A DNA stretch of 15,659 nucleotides from Ruminococcaceae bacterium UBA1227 (GCA_002309175.1 DBWX01000010.1:46473-62131); one strand, 5' to 3'; shown: positions 1 through 8,446, counted from the first letter of the stretch. Numbers and translations are program-made. The notes: generated from the letters alone by a model not told the origin.

Positions 1-303
1 AAGAACATCGTGGCCGCCGGCCTCGCAAAGCGCTGTGAGATTCAGCTCTCATACGCTATCGGTGTCGCACACCCCATCTCAATCTTTGTCGAAACCTTCG
101 GCACTGAGACGGTTGAAAACGCAAAGATAGTAAAGGCCGTAAAGAAGGTATTTGACCTCCGTCCGGCAGCCATCATAGACACACTCGACCTGAGAAGACC
201 CATCTACAAGGACCTTGCGGCACTCGGCCATATGGGACGTGAAGACCTGGATGTTCCCTGGGAGAAGACAGACAAGGTTGAAGCACTCAAGGAGGCAATA
301 TGA
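1..303 (+). CDS. metK: S-adenosylmethionine synthetase, C-terminal part (5' end outside window)
   Basis: MetK makes S-adenosylmethionine from methionine and ATP in the cytoplasm. Only the last 100 residues are present; the frame is open from base 1, and the GTG at 10 is an internal Val codon, not a start. Recognisable C-terminal landmarks are KNIVAAGLAKRCEIQLSYAIG (about residues 2-22 of the visible part), the following HPISIFVETFGT block, FDLRP, and the closing GH.GRED..VPWEKTD segment. These match the end of the bacterial MetK family closely, so the product call is firm. The stop TGA (301-303) overlaps the ATG of the next gene (ATGA), and that gene's ribosome binding site lies inside the metK tail, so the two are probably translated in a coupled way. 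A SAM riboswitch, if present, would lie upstream outside the window. Confidence 0.96.
   Translation, partial: KNIVAAGLAKRCEIQLSYAIGVAHPISIFVETFGTETVENAKIVKAVKKVFDLRPAAIIDTLDLRRPIYKDLAALGHMGREDLDVPWEKTDKVEALKEAI
289..295 (+). promoter_or_regulatory. Ribosome binding site of the TSCPD-protein gene
   Basis: AAGGAGG lies inside the metK 3' end, four bases before the ATG at 300. It supports starting the small downstream gene at 300 and coupling its translation to metK. Confidence 0.8.
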
Positions 304-551
304 GACACATCACATACGAAACCGAAGGCACCTGCTCCGTACTCATCGACTTCGACATAGACGATGACAACACCATCCACAACATAGAATACACAGGTGG
401 CTGCAACGGCAACCTGAAAGCCATATCAAGAGCAGTTGAAGGCAAAACCGCAGACGAGATCTACGACCTCTTCCACGGCATAACCTGCGGCTACAAACCC
501 ACCTCCTGCTCCGACCAGCTTGCAAACGCCGTAATGGAAGCAGCAAAATAA
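300..551 (+). CDS. Small TSCPD-domain protein (TIGR03905-like), function unknown
   Basis: This 83-residue protein resembles the short stand-alone TSCPD proteins of Clostridia; the same domain is found at the C-terminus of some class II ribonucleotide reductases (NrdJ). Visible hallmarks are Cys12, the Y.GGCNGNL block with Cys35 (residues 31-39), ITCG with Cys63, and PTSC.DQLA with Cys70 (residues 67-74). Four conserved cysteines suggest metal binding or redox chemistry, but that is inference. The signature reads TSCSD rather than TSCPD: the proline is a serine (codon TCC). There is no signal peptide or membrane segment, and the protein is acidic. The start at 300 is fixed by an AAGGAGG site and the ATGA overlap with metK, and the stop is TAA. 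It was recognised from the domain signature alone; no biochemical role is established to my knowledge. Confidence 0.88.
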   Translation: MRHITYETEGTCSVLIDFDIDDDNTIHNIEYTGGCNGNLKAISRAVEGKTADEIYDLFHGITCGYKPTSCSDQLANAVMEAAK

Positions 552-560
552 CACAAAACA

Positions 561-591
561 AAAACCGGAAGCTTTCGCTTCCGGTTTTTTT
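561..591. terminator. Bidirectional rho-independent terminator between convergent genes
   Basis: A perfect 12-bp stem (561-572 pairing with 577-588) closes a TTTC loop. The + strand runs into a T tract (585-591). Reading the - strand, the stem is followed by the complement of the A-rich stretch 552-564, which is a T-rich run. It therefore suits both the metK/TSCPD transcript and the ten-gene transcript arriving from the right. The dapL stop codon begins at 592 and overlaps the very end of the T tract. Confidence 0.92.
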
Positions 592-1774
592 ATTTCAGCA
601 AATCAACAATGAGGGCCGCTGCCTTTTCCGTATCCTCCCTGCTTCCGAAGGTTGAAAACCTGAAGAAGCCTTCACCGCAGGCGCCGAAGCCCTCTCCGGG
701 CGTGCCGACAACCTGAATCTCATTCAGCAGGTAATCGAAAAACTCCCAGCTTCCCATATTATCCGGACATTTCAGCCAGATATACGGAGCGTTCTTTCCG
801 CCGGTATACCATATTCCGACCTCATCAAGGGCCTTCATTATTATTTTGGCATTTTCCTTATAGAAACTGATGTTTTTCTTTATCTGTCTCTGTCCCTCTT
901 CCGTGAAGACGGCAGCTCCGCCCTTTTGCAGAATATACGAAATACCGTTGGTCTTCGTTGTCCTGTTACGGACCCACATATCGTTTAAGTTCATACCGCA
1001 GTATGATAAGTCCTTAGGTATTACGGTGTAGCCGAGTCTTGTACCGGTAAATCCCGCGGTCTTTGACAGTGAACAGATTTCAATTGCACAGGACCGCGCA
1101 CCCTCGATTTCAAATATACTGTGCGGCAATGACTCATCCTCGATGAAAGCCTCATATGCGGCATCAAAGATTATAAGTGAGCCGTGTTCTTTCGCAAAGT
1201 CCACCCAGCGCTTCAGGGCAGGCCTGTCATACACAGCTCCGGTAGGGTTGTTGGGCGAACAGATATAGATTAAATCCGCAACGAAGTCAGCGGAAGGACC
1301 AGGCAGAAATCCGTCTTTTTCCGACGAAGGGAGATGCAGAATCCTCCTGCCCTCAATTATATTCGCATCAACGTAGGCGGGATAGGCAGGCTCAATGACA
1401 AGCGTACTGCCGTCCCTGTCAAAGAGGTCGAGTATGTCGCCGAGTTCATCGCTTGCTCCGCTGGAGACAAAAACTTCATCCGGCGACAGACTCACACCAA
1501 ACTTCTCATAGTGCTTCGCTATCGTCTCGCGCAAGAACGGCGCTCCGCACTCCGGCATATAGCCGTGGAAGTTCTCAGCACTCGCCTGTTCATCAACAGC
1601 CTCGTGCAAAGCCTTTATGACTTCATCGCATAAAGGCAGAGAGACATCACCTATACCGAGACGGTGGAGGTTTGCACCGGGATGCTCCTCAATATAGGCT
1701 TTTGTCTTCTGAGCAATGTTGTAAAAGAGATACGAATCTTTAAGATCCGCATAATTCATATTGGGCTTGATCAT
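590..1774 (-). CDS. dapL: LL-diaminopimelate aminotransferase
   Basis: DapL is a PLP enzyme that converts tetrahydrodipicolinate directly to LL-diaminopimelate using glutamate as amino donor, bypassing the succinylase and acetylase routes to lysine and meso-DAP. The 394-residue length is usual for the family. Fold-type I aminotransferase landmarks are SPNNPTGA (173-180), FDAAYEAF (203-210) and SLSKTAGFTGTRLGYT (235-250), with Lys238 as the expected PLP Schiff-base lysine; the last block is characteristic of DapL rather than general aspartate aminotransferases. The N-terminal N.....SYLF..IA segment also fits DapL starts. The ATG overlaps the dapF stop by 4 nt (ATGA), with AAGGAG inside the dapF end. 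It is the last gene of the cluster, next to the terminator at 561-591. Confidence 0.95.
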   Translation of the reverse strand: MIKPNMNYADLKDSYLFYNIAQKTKAYIEEHPGANLHRLGIGDVSLPLCDEVIKALHEAVDEQASAENFHGYMPECGAPFLRETIAKHYEKFGVSLSPDEVFVSSGASDELGDILDLFDRDGSTLVIEPAYPAYVDANIIEGRRILHLPSSEKDGFLPGPSADFVADLIYICSPNNPTGAVYDRPALKRWVDFAKEHGSLIIFDAAYEAFIEDESLPHSIFEIEGARSCAIEICSLSKTAGFTGTRLGYTVIPKDLSYCGMNLNDMWVRNRTTKTNGISYILQKGGAAVFTEEGQRQIKKNISFYKENAKIIMKALDEVGIWYTGGKNAPYIWLKCPDNMGSWEFFDYLLNEIQVVGTPGEGFGACGEGFFRFSTFGSREDTEKAAALIVDLLK

Positions 1775-2562
1775 ATTTCAACTTCTCCTTCATAGACCAG
1801 GGAAGCAGGTCCGTCCATTGAGACATTGAAGTCCCTGCTGACGGTTATCTCAAGAGGTCCTCCGTCGAGCATCACCTTTATCGGTGTGTCATAGTCGCAG
1901 TAGCCTTGTCTTACTGCCGCAGCAGCGCTTGCACAGGCGCCGGTACCGCAGGCCATTGTAATGCCGCTGCCGCGTTCCCAGACACGCATGCGCAGTTCGT
2001 TGCGGCCTCTGACCTCAACAAATTCGGCGTTTACGCCGTCCGGAAAATGCGGATCCTTCTCTATAATCGGACCTATGGTTTCGACGGCGACGCGCTCCGC
2101 GTCCTCAACGAACATCACGGCATGCGGATTTCCGACCGAGACCGGCAGGACGGTAAAATCCTGATCGAGCAGAATCAGGTCAGTCTCCTTACCCACGGTT
2201 ACATTTCCCATGTCGACGACCGCGCTGTGCACCTCTCCGCCTACGACATTGAGTTTCAGCGTCTTTATGCCGGACAGTGTCTCCACGGTGATATTCGTCT
2301 TCGTGGTATAGCCCTTGTCATATACATATTTGCCGACACAGCGGATACCGTTGCCGCACATTTTCGCCTCACTTCCGTCGGCGTTGAAAATGCGCATTTT
2401 AAAATCCGCAATCTCGGATTCCGAGATGTAAATCATACCGTCGGAGCCCGCTCCGAAATGGCGGTCCGAAAGTTTTACCGACAGCTCCGCTATGTTCTCC
2501 GGCACCTCACCGAAGACATAGAGATAATCATTTCCGAGCCCGTGCATCTTTGTGAAATGCAT
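1771..2562 (-). CDS. dapF: Diaminopimelate epimerase
   Basis: DapF converts LL- to meso-diaminopimelate, the precursor of lysine and of the peptidoglycan cross-link. The chosen ATG at 2562 gives 263 residues, normal for the family. MHFTKMHGLGNDY opens the protein; the two catalytic cysteines sit in CGNGIRC (Cys69) and ACGTGACA (Cys205), and the substrate-binding N.DGSEA.MCGNG block is intact. A TTG two codons upstream (2568) is open in frame, but it sits only 2 nt after the AAAGGAG site, whereas the ATG is 8 nt away. dapF follows carB after 14 nt, its ribosome binding site touches the carB stop, and it overlaps dapL by 4 nt. DapL makes the LL-DAP that DapF epimerises, so the pair supplies two consecutive steps. 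Confidence 0.97.
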   Translation of the reverse strand: MHFTKMHGLGNDYLYVFGEVPENIAELSVKLSDRHFGAGSDGMIYISESEIADFKMRIFNADGSEAKMCGNGIRCVGKYVYDKGYTTKTNITVETLSGIKTLKLNVVGGEVHSAVVDMGNVTVGKETDLILLDQDFTVLPVSVGNPHAVMFVEDAERVAVETIGPIIEKDPHFPDGVNAEFVEVRGRNELRMRVWERGSGITMACGTGACASAAAAVRQGYCDYDTPIKVMLDGGPLEITVSRDFNVSMDGPASLVYEGEVEI

Positions 2563-2570
2563 AAACAAAG

Positions 2571-2577
2571 CTCCTTT
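2571..2577 (-). promoter_or_regulatory. Ribosome binding site of dapF
   Basis: AAAGGAG on the - strand overlaps the first base of the carB stop and is 8 nt from the ATG at 2562. It decides against the upstream in-frame TTG at 2568 and suggests carB-dapF translational linkage. Confidence 0.8.
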
Positions 2578-5500
2578 CAGATTTCATCAATAGTTGATAT
2601 TCCGAGGGTGAGTTCCTCCAGAACGTCGAGGACCAGGCGGACCGTATCAAGTGATGTAAGCATTGTGACATTATTGTCAGCCGCCGCCTGCCTGATTGCC
2701 ACTCCGTCTCCGAAATGATTTCCCGAGAGAATGGCCCTCGTGTTGATAACGTAATTCACATAACCGGCTTTAATCGAATCGAGCACCTCTTCGCTGTCCT
2801 CGCTCGGTTTATGCCTTATACGTGTACGGATACCGCAGCTTCTCAGAACCTCTCCTGTCAGGGTTGTCGCCTCTATGTTGAAGCCCATGTTATAGAATCT
2901 TCTGACCAGAGGGACAGTCTCGTCCTTGTCCTCATCAGCGACGCTGACGAGGACAGTTCCGTAATTCGGAAGCTTAAGTCCTGCGGCAATCATGGCCTTG
3001 TATGCCGCCCTGTGAAGTTTCCTGTCATATCCTATGGCCTCACCGGTGGACTTCATCTCAGGAGAGAGATATGCATCCATTCCGTGAAGTTTGGAGAATG
3101 AGAACGCGGGAACCTTTACATAATACCTTGATTTCTCGGGCGGATACCTGTCAAATATGCCCTGTTCCCTCAGAGATACACCAAGTATGGCCAGAGTGCC
3201 GATATCGGCTATCGGGTATCCCGTGGCCTTCGAAAGGAAAGGAACCGTCCTTGATGATCTGGGGTTAACTTCAATGATGAAGACGTTCTCATCACGGTCA
3301 ACAATGAACTGAATATTGTAGAGACCGACAATGCCTATGGCAAGTCCGAGTCTCTCGGTGTAGTCGAGAATCGTCTGCTTCACTTTTTCGGACAGACTGT
3401 ATGAGGGGTACACGCTGATGGAGTCTCCGGAGTGGACACCCGTCCTCTCCACAAGTTCCATAATACCGGGCACGAAGACGTGCTGCCCGTCGCAGACCGC
3501 ATCGACTTCCACCTCTTTGCCGCGTACATATCTGTCGACAAGAACGGGTTTGTCCTCATCAACGGAGGCAGCCGTCTGCAGATAGTCGCGCATGGATGCC
3601 TCTTTTGAGACAATCTGCATCGCCCTGCCGCCGAGCACAAAGCTGGGTCGGACAAGTACCGGATAACCGATTTCACGCGCTGCGGCTATGCCGTCCTCAA
3701 TGCTTGTCACAGCCTTTCCTTTAGGCTGAGGAATATTCAGCGAGAGCAGAAGGTGCTCAAAAAGATCCCTGTCCTCCGCGCGGTCTATTGCATCGCAGTC
3801 GGTTCCGATTATCTTCACGCCGCGCTTGTGGAGAGGTCCGGCAAGGTTAATTGCCGTCTGTCCTCCGAGAGTCGCGATTACGCCCACGGGTTTCTCCAGG
3901 AGAATGATGTTCATGACATCTTCCGTACAGAGCGGTTCGAAATAGAGTTTATCGGAGCAGGTATAGTCCGTTGAAACGGTCTCGGGATTATTGTTTATGA
4001 CAATCGCCTCAAAGCCCGCCTTCTGAATGGTCTGCACGGCATGAACGGTGGAATAGTCAAATTCAATTCCCTGTCCGATTCTGATAGGGCCGGCACCAAG
4101 AACTATAATCTTCTCCTTCTCTAAAACAACCGACTCATTCTCCTCCTCATATGTGGAGTAAAAATACGGTATATAGCTTTCAAACTCGGAGGCGCAGGTG
4201 TCAATCATCTTATAGACGGGAAGTATGCCGTTTTCAAGACGCATATTGAATATATCGTCCTCACTGCATTTCCACAGTTCACCTATTGCCCTGTCCGAAA
4301 AGCCGAGCCTTTTCGCGGCTTTCAAAACGGCCGTGTCAAAGGGAGATGCCGCGATCTCTTTCTCCGCTTCAACAATGTTTCTTATCTTGCGGATAAAGAA
4401 GCGGTCTATACCGGTTGCGGTAAATATTTCATCCACGGCCGTGCCCCTCCGGAGGAGCTCCGCCACCGCGAATATGCGGTCGTCCGTACCGGTTTTTATA
4501 TAGTCGAGAAGGGCATCCGTGTCGGTGCCGTCGAACTTTTTCATGTGCAGGTGGTGAACACCCGTCTCCAGGGAACGGATGCCTTTGAGGAGGCTCTCCT
4601 CAAAGGTCCTGCCTATACTCATAACTTCGCCCGTGGCCTTCATCTGTGTCGACAATGTGTTGTTGGCGTCCGCAAATTTATCAAACGGAAAACGCGGAAG
4701 CTTCGAGACCACATAGTCGAGAGTCGGCTCGAACGAGGCCGGCGTATTTGCAATTTGTATTTCATCGAGTGTCATTCCCACACCGATTTTGGCGGATACC
4801 CTGGCAATGGGGTATCCGCTCGCCTTTGAGGCGAGGGCGGATGAGCGTGACACGCGCGGGTTTACTTCAATTAAATAATATTGGAAAGAGTTCGGGTCCA
4901 GGGCGAACTGTACATTGCATCCGCCCTCGATTTTCAGCGCTCGTATGAGTTTCAGCGCGCTGTCTCTGAGCATATGGTATTCCTTGTTTGTGAGTGTCTG
5001 CGAAGGACAGACGACAACTGAATCGCCCGTGTGAATTCCGACCGGGTCGAGGTTCTCCATGTTACAGACGGTAATTGCGGTGTCATTGCTGTCGCGCATA
5101 ACCTCATACTCAATCTCTTTAAAGCCGCGAACACTTTTCTCAACCAGAACCTGATGAACAGGTGAAAGTTCCAGCGCGTTCTTCATAAGATCGGTAAATT
5201 CTTCGGGTGTTTCGGCAAAGCCGCCTCCGGTGCCGCCCAGTGTGAACGCGGGGCGCAGTACTACGGGATAGCCTATCTCCTCAGCAATCTTCAGGCCATC
5301 TTCAATTGAGAAGGCCGTATCCGAAGGCAATATGGGTTCTCCGAGCGAGACACAGAGTTCCTTGAAACTCTCCCTGTTCTCCGCCCTGTCGATTGACTCG
5401 ATATCCGTGCCGAGGATCTCTACGCCACACTCCTCCAGTACGCCTTTGCGCTCAAGCGAGATTGCAAGATTAAGTCCGGTCTGTCCGCCGATTCCGGGAA

Positions 5501-5759
5501 GAATTGCGTCGGGGCGCTCATAGCGTATGATCTTTGCAATGTATTCGAGTGTCAGAGGTTCCATATAGACCTTGTCCGCTATTGCCGTATCCGTCATGAT
5601 GGTCGCCGGATTGGAGTTGCAGAGGATGACCTCATAGCCCTCCTCCTTAAGAGCGAGACAGGCCTGGGTTCCGGCATAGTCGAACTCAGCCGCCTGGCCT
5701 ATTACAATAGGTCCGGAGCCTATGACAAGTATCTTTTTTATGTCAGTCCTCTTAGGCAT
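2577..5759 (-). CDS. carB: Carbamoyl-phosphate synthase, large subunit
   Basis: CarB combines ammonia released by CarA with bicarbonate and two ATP to make carbamoyl phosphate for pyrimidines and arginine. At 1060 residues it is full length. Two homologous ATP-grasp halves are visible: the first opens with ILVIGSGPIVIGQ (10-22) and contains EVNPRVSRSSALASKASGYP (298-317); the second opens with IIVLGAGPIRIGQGIEFDYS (551-570) and carries its own EVNPRSSRTVPFLSKATGYP. A C-terminal MGS-like allosteric domain runs from about 934 to the end, with the VINT phosphate-binding motif near 1004-1007. The frame stays open to 5888, but family alignment places the start at MPKRTDIKK (5759). This ATG overlaps the carA end by 8 nt. 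The stop TGA touches the dapF ribosome binding site. Confidence 0.97.
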   Translation of the reverse strand: MPKRTDIKKILVIGSGPIVIGQAAEFDYAGTQACLALKEEGYEVILCNSNPATIMTDTAIADKVYMEPLTLEYIAKIIRYERPDAILPGIGGQTGLNLAISLERKGVLEECGVEILGTDIESIDRAENRESFKELCVSLGEPILPSDTAFSIEDGLKIAEEIGYPVVLRPAFTLGGTGGGFAETPEEFTDLMKNALELSPVHQVLVEKSVRGFKEIEYEVMRDSNDTAITVCNMENLDPVGIHTGDSVVVCPSQTLTNKEYHMLRDSALKLIRALKIEGGCNVQFALDPNSFQYYLIEVNPRVSRSSALASKASGYPIARVSAKIGVGMTLDEIQIANTPASFEPTLDYVVSKLPRFPFDKFADANNTLSTQMKATGEVMSIGRTFEESLLKGIRSLETGVHHLHMKKFDGTDTDALLDYIKTGTDDRIFAVAELLRRGTAVDEIFTATGIDRFFIRKIRNIVEAEKEIAASPFDTAVLKAAKRLGFSDRAIGELWKCSEDDIFNMRLENGILPVYKMIDTCASEFESYIPYFYSTYEEENESVVLEKEKIIVLGAGPIRIGQGIEFDYSTVHAVQTIQKAGFEAIVINNNPETVSTDYTCSDKLYFEPLCTEDVMNIILLEKPVGVIATLGGQTAINLAGPLHKRGVKIIGTDCDAIDRAEDRDLFEHLLLSLNIPQPKGKAVTSIEDGIAAAREIGYPVLVRPSFVLGGRAMQIVSKEASMRDYLQTAASVDEDKPVLVDRYVRGKEVEVDAVCDGQHVFVPGIMELVERTGVHSGDSISVYPSYSLSEKVKQTILDYTERLGLAIGIVGLYNIQFIVDRDENVFIIEVNPRSSRTVPFLSKATGYPIADIGTLAILGVSLREQGIFDRYPPEKSRYYVKVPAFSFSKLHGMDAYLSPEMKSTGEAIGYDRKLHRAAYKAMIAAGLKLPNYGTVLVSVADEDKDETVPLVRRFYNMGFNIEATTLTGEVLRSCGIRTRIRHKPSEDSEEVLDSIKAGYVNYVINTRAILSGNHFGDGVAIRQAAADNNVTMLTSLDTVRLVLDVLEELTLGISTIDEI

Positions 5760-6849
5760 GAGTCCTGCCGCCCTCCATGGTTTTAATGAATTCGTCAAAC
5801 AGATAACCGCTGTCGCGCGGTCCCGGAGCGCTCTCCGGATGGTACTGGACACTGAAGACCCTGTCCTCTTCACAGGCGGTGCCTTCAACGGTGTTGTCCA
5901 GCAGATTAATATGTGTCACCGAAAGAGGCGTGCCTTTCAGGCTCTCCTCATCAACCGCATAGGAATGGTTCTGCGAGGTTATCTCAATCTTTCCGGTTTT
6001 GAGGTTCTTCACCGGATGGTTGCCGCCGCGATGGCCGAATTTCAGTTTGTAGGTCTTCGCGCCGTAAGCCAGCGAGATAATCTGGTGGCCCAGGCAGATT
6101 CCGAAAATCGGGTATCTGCCCTTAAGCGCCCTGACAGTCTCAATGGTCTGCGGCACATCCGTGGGGTCGCCCGGCCCGTTGGAGATAAAGACTCCGTCGG
6201 GACTCTGACTGATGATAAAATCCGTATCAGTGTCCCATGGGACAACCGTCACACGACATCCCAAGGCAACGAGTGAGCGCACAATATTCTCCTTCATGCC
6301 GCAGTCTATGGCCACGACATGAAACCGCTCCTTTTCGGGACGCGCCACTCTTATCTCCCTGTGGCTGACACGGGAGACCGCGTCTTTCGGCATCTCATAA
6401 CTCTTCAGCTTCGAGAGACCTTCCTCAAGCGGTGTATCTGCACCCGTCAGAAGGACCTTGCGGCTTCCGAAGTCACGGATAGAGCGATTGAGTTTTCGCG
6501 TGTCAAGTCCGCTGATACCCGATATGCCGTACCGCTCCATCACCTCTGAAAGGGTCTTTTCGGAGCGGAAGTTTGAGGGCTCGTCGTTGTATTCACGGAC
6601 TATCAGCGCCCCTATTGTGGGCTTTTCCGTCTCGTAGTCATCCGCAGCCATGCCGTAGTTTCCTATCAGCGGATAGGTCATGACTACGGCCTGGTCTGTG
6701 TAAGACGGGTCAGAGATTATCTCCTGATATCCCACCATGGATGTATTGAAAACTATCTCAAGAATCTTATCCTCTTTTGAGCCGAAGGAGTATCCGAAAT
6801 ACTCCTGTCCGTCCTCCAGAATAAGTTTCCTGTCAGGATTTGTGTTCAT
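5752..6849 (-). CDS. carA: Carbamoyl-phosphate synthase, small (glutaminase) subunit
   Basis: CarA hydrolyses glutamine and channels the ammonia to CarB. It is 365 residues, usual length. After the N-terminal CarA domain (about 1-150, with FNTSMVGYQEI at 34-44), a class I glutamine amidotransferase domain carries NGPGDP (224-229), the nucleophile elbow GICLGHQ with Cys252, and QYHPE with His337 and Glu339, so the Cys-His-Glu triad is complete. The ATG at 6849 is preceded by AGGAG at 9 nt spacing. It overlaps the pyrG 3' end by 17 nt and the carB start by 8 nt, which suggests coupled translation and matched subunit output. No PyrR-type attenuator can fit upstream because the upstream sequence is pyrG coding. 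Confidence 0.97.
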   Translation of the reverse strand: MNTNPDRKLILEDGQEYFGYSFGSKEDKILEIVFNTSMVGYQEIISDPSYTDQAVVMTYPLIGNYGMAADDYETEKPTIGALIVREYNDEPSNFRSEKTLSEVMERYGISGISGLDTRKLNRSIRDFGSRKVLLTGADTPLEEGLSKLKSYEMPKDAVSRVSHREIRVARPEKERFHVVAIDCGMKENIVRSLVALGCRVTVVPWDTDTDFIISQSPDGVFISNGPGDPTDVPQTIETVRALKGRYPIFGICLGHQIISLAYGAKTYKLKFGHRGGNHPVKNLKTGKIEITSQNHSYAVDEESLKGTPLSVTHINLLDNTVEGTACEEDRVFSVQYHPESAPGPRDSGYLFDEFIKTMEGGRTHA

Positions 6850-8440
6850 TCTTTGCCGCTCCTATGAAACCGAGGAAGAGCGGATGCGGCCTGTTCGGCC
6901 TGCTCTTGAACTCCGGATGGTACTGCACGCCGACATAGAAAGGTCTGTCGGTGAGTTCCACGGTCTCTATAAGTCTTTCATCGGGAGAGATTCCGCTTAA
7001 AGTCAGGCCGCAGCCTGAAAGAATCTCTCTGTAATCATTGTTGAATTCGTAACGATGGCGATGGCGCTCGCTGATATTCTGTGCCTGATAGCAGCGCTCC
7101 ATAGTCGTGCCCGGTCTTATTACGCAGGGGTAAGCTCCGAGTCTCAGTGTGCCGCCCTTGTCAATGTCGTTGCTCTGACCGGGCATGAAATCAATGACCT
7201 TGTTTTTGCACTGCTCGTCAAACTCGCCGGAGTTCGCATCCGCGATACCGGCGACATTCCTCGCATACTCAATAACTGCAATCTGCATACCGAGGCATAT
7301 GCCGAAATATGCGATATTGTTTTCCCTGGCATATTTTGCAGAGAGTATCATACCCTCAATTCCGCGGTCGCCGAATCCGCCCGGCACGATTATGCCGTCG
7401 AGTCCGCCAAGGATCTCTTCGACGGTCTCCGGCTTTATCAGCTCAGAGTCAATCCATCTGATATTTACATGTACACCGTGATAAAAGCCGGCATGGTGCA
7501 GGGCTTCGGCGACCGAGAGGTACGCGTCATGAAGTCCCACATATTTTCCGACAAGACCGATTTCAACACAGTGTTCACTGTCGTCGTAAATGGTCGCTAC
7601 CATCTTCTCCCATTCAGCGAGGTCCGGCTCTCCCGCATCTATTCTGAGTTCACGGCAGACGACTTTTGAAAAGCCTGATTTCTCAAGCATAAGCGGAGCT
7701 TCATAGAGATTGGGAAGCGTTATATTCTCTATTACGCAGTCGGGTTTTACGTTACAGAAGAGGGCAATTTTCTGGAAAATCGACTCCTCCAGAGGTTTGT
7801 CGCAGCGCAGGACTATAATGTCCGGATTAATACCCATACCCTGAAGTTCCTTTACGGAGTGCTGTGTGGGCTTTGACTTATGCTCCTCCGAGCCCTTAAT
7901 GTAAGGTACCAGCGTCACGTGGATGAAAAGGCTGTTCTCCTTTCCCACCTCGAGTGATATCTGCCTCACCGCCTCAATAAAAGGCTGCGACTCAATATCA
8001 CCTATTGTGCCGCCGATTTCCGTAATGACTACATCGGCCTCGGTCTTTTTGCCTACGTTATATACAAATTCCTTGATTTCATTGGTGACGTGAGGTATTA
8101 CCTGGACCGTAGAGCCGAGGTACTCACCGCGGCGCTCCTTATTGAGCACGTTCCAGTAGACCTTACCGGTCGTGAGGTTTGAGTACTTGTTCAGATCCTC
8201 GTCTATAAACCTCTCGTAATGTCCGAGATCAAGGTCAGTCTCGGCACCGTCCTCAGTGACATAGACCTCACCGTGCTGATAGGGACTCATTGTTCCCGGG
8301 TCAACGTTGATGTAGGGGTCCAGTTTCTGAGCTGCGACTTTGAGACCGCGTGCTTTGAGCAGCCGGCCCAGGGACGCCGCCGTAATTCCTTTTCCGAGAC
8401 CGGATACAACACCGCCGGTTACAAATACATACTTAGCCAT
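6833..8440 (-). CDS. pyrG: CTP synthase (glutamine-hydrolysing)
   Basis: PyrG aminates UTP to CTP using ATP and glutamine ammonia. It has 535 residues from the ATG at 8440. The N-terminal synthetase domain starts MAKYVFVTGG with a glycine-rich nucleotide loop (VSGLGKG, 12-18) and contains EIGGTIGDIESQPFIEA (141-157). The C-terminal glutaminase domain shows the GGFGDRG loop (354-360), GICLGMQ with Cys382, and QYHPE with His508 and Glu510. The frame is open for eight codons upstream, but a GGGAGG site (8447-8452) 6 nt before MAKY and family alignment favour 8440. The gap to guaA is 14 nt, leaving no space for the initially-transcribed-region CTP attenuation known for some Bacillota pyrG genes. 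It overlaps carA by 17 nt. Confidence 0.97.
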   Translation of the reverse strand: MAKYVFVTGGVVSGLGKGITAASLGRLLKARGLKVAAQKLDPYINVDPGTMSPYQHGEVYVTEDGAETDLDLGHYERFIDEDLNKYSNLTTGKVYWNVLNKERRGEYLGSTVQVIPHVTNEIKEFVYNVGKKTEADVVITEIGGTIGDIESQPFIEAVRQISLEVGKENSLFIHVTLVPYIKGSEEHKSKPTQHSVKELQGMGINPDIIVLRCDKPLEESIFQKIALFCNVKPDCVIENITLPNLYEAPLMLEKSGFSKVVCRELRIDAGEPDLAEWEKMVATIYDDSEHCVEIGLVGKYVGLHDAYLSVAEALHHAGFYHGVHVNIRWIDSELIKPETVEEILGGLDGIIVPGGFGDRGIEGMILSAKYARENNIAYFGICLGMQIAVIEYARNVAGIADANSGEFDEQCKNKVIDFMPGQSNDIDKGGTLRLGAYPCVIRPGTTMERCYQAQNISERHRHRYEFNNDYREILSGCGLTLSGISPDERLIETVELTDRPFYVGVQYHPEFKSRPNRPHPLFLGFIGAAKNEHKS

Positions 8441-8446
8441 AATAGA

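Noticed and set aside
343..561. Open frame on the - strand opposite the TSCPD gene (72 codons)
   Set aside because: Low-complexity Arg/Leu/Cys-rich translation on the antisense of a recognisable gene, ending inside the terminator region.
2563..2568. TTG start for dapF two codons upstream
   Set aside because: It is too close to the AAAGGAG site (2 nt), and the ATG at 2562 has ideal spacing and matches family N-termini.
5760..5888. 43-codon N-terminal extension of carB
   Set aside because: The frame is open, but the extension lies inside carA in another frame, has no family similarity, and CarB proteins start at the MPKRTDIKK-like position (5759).
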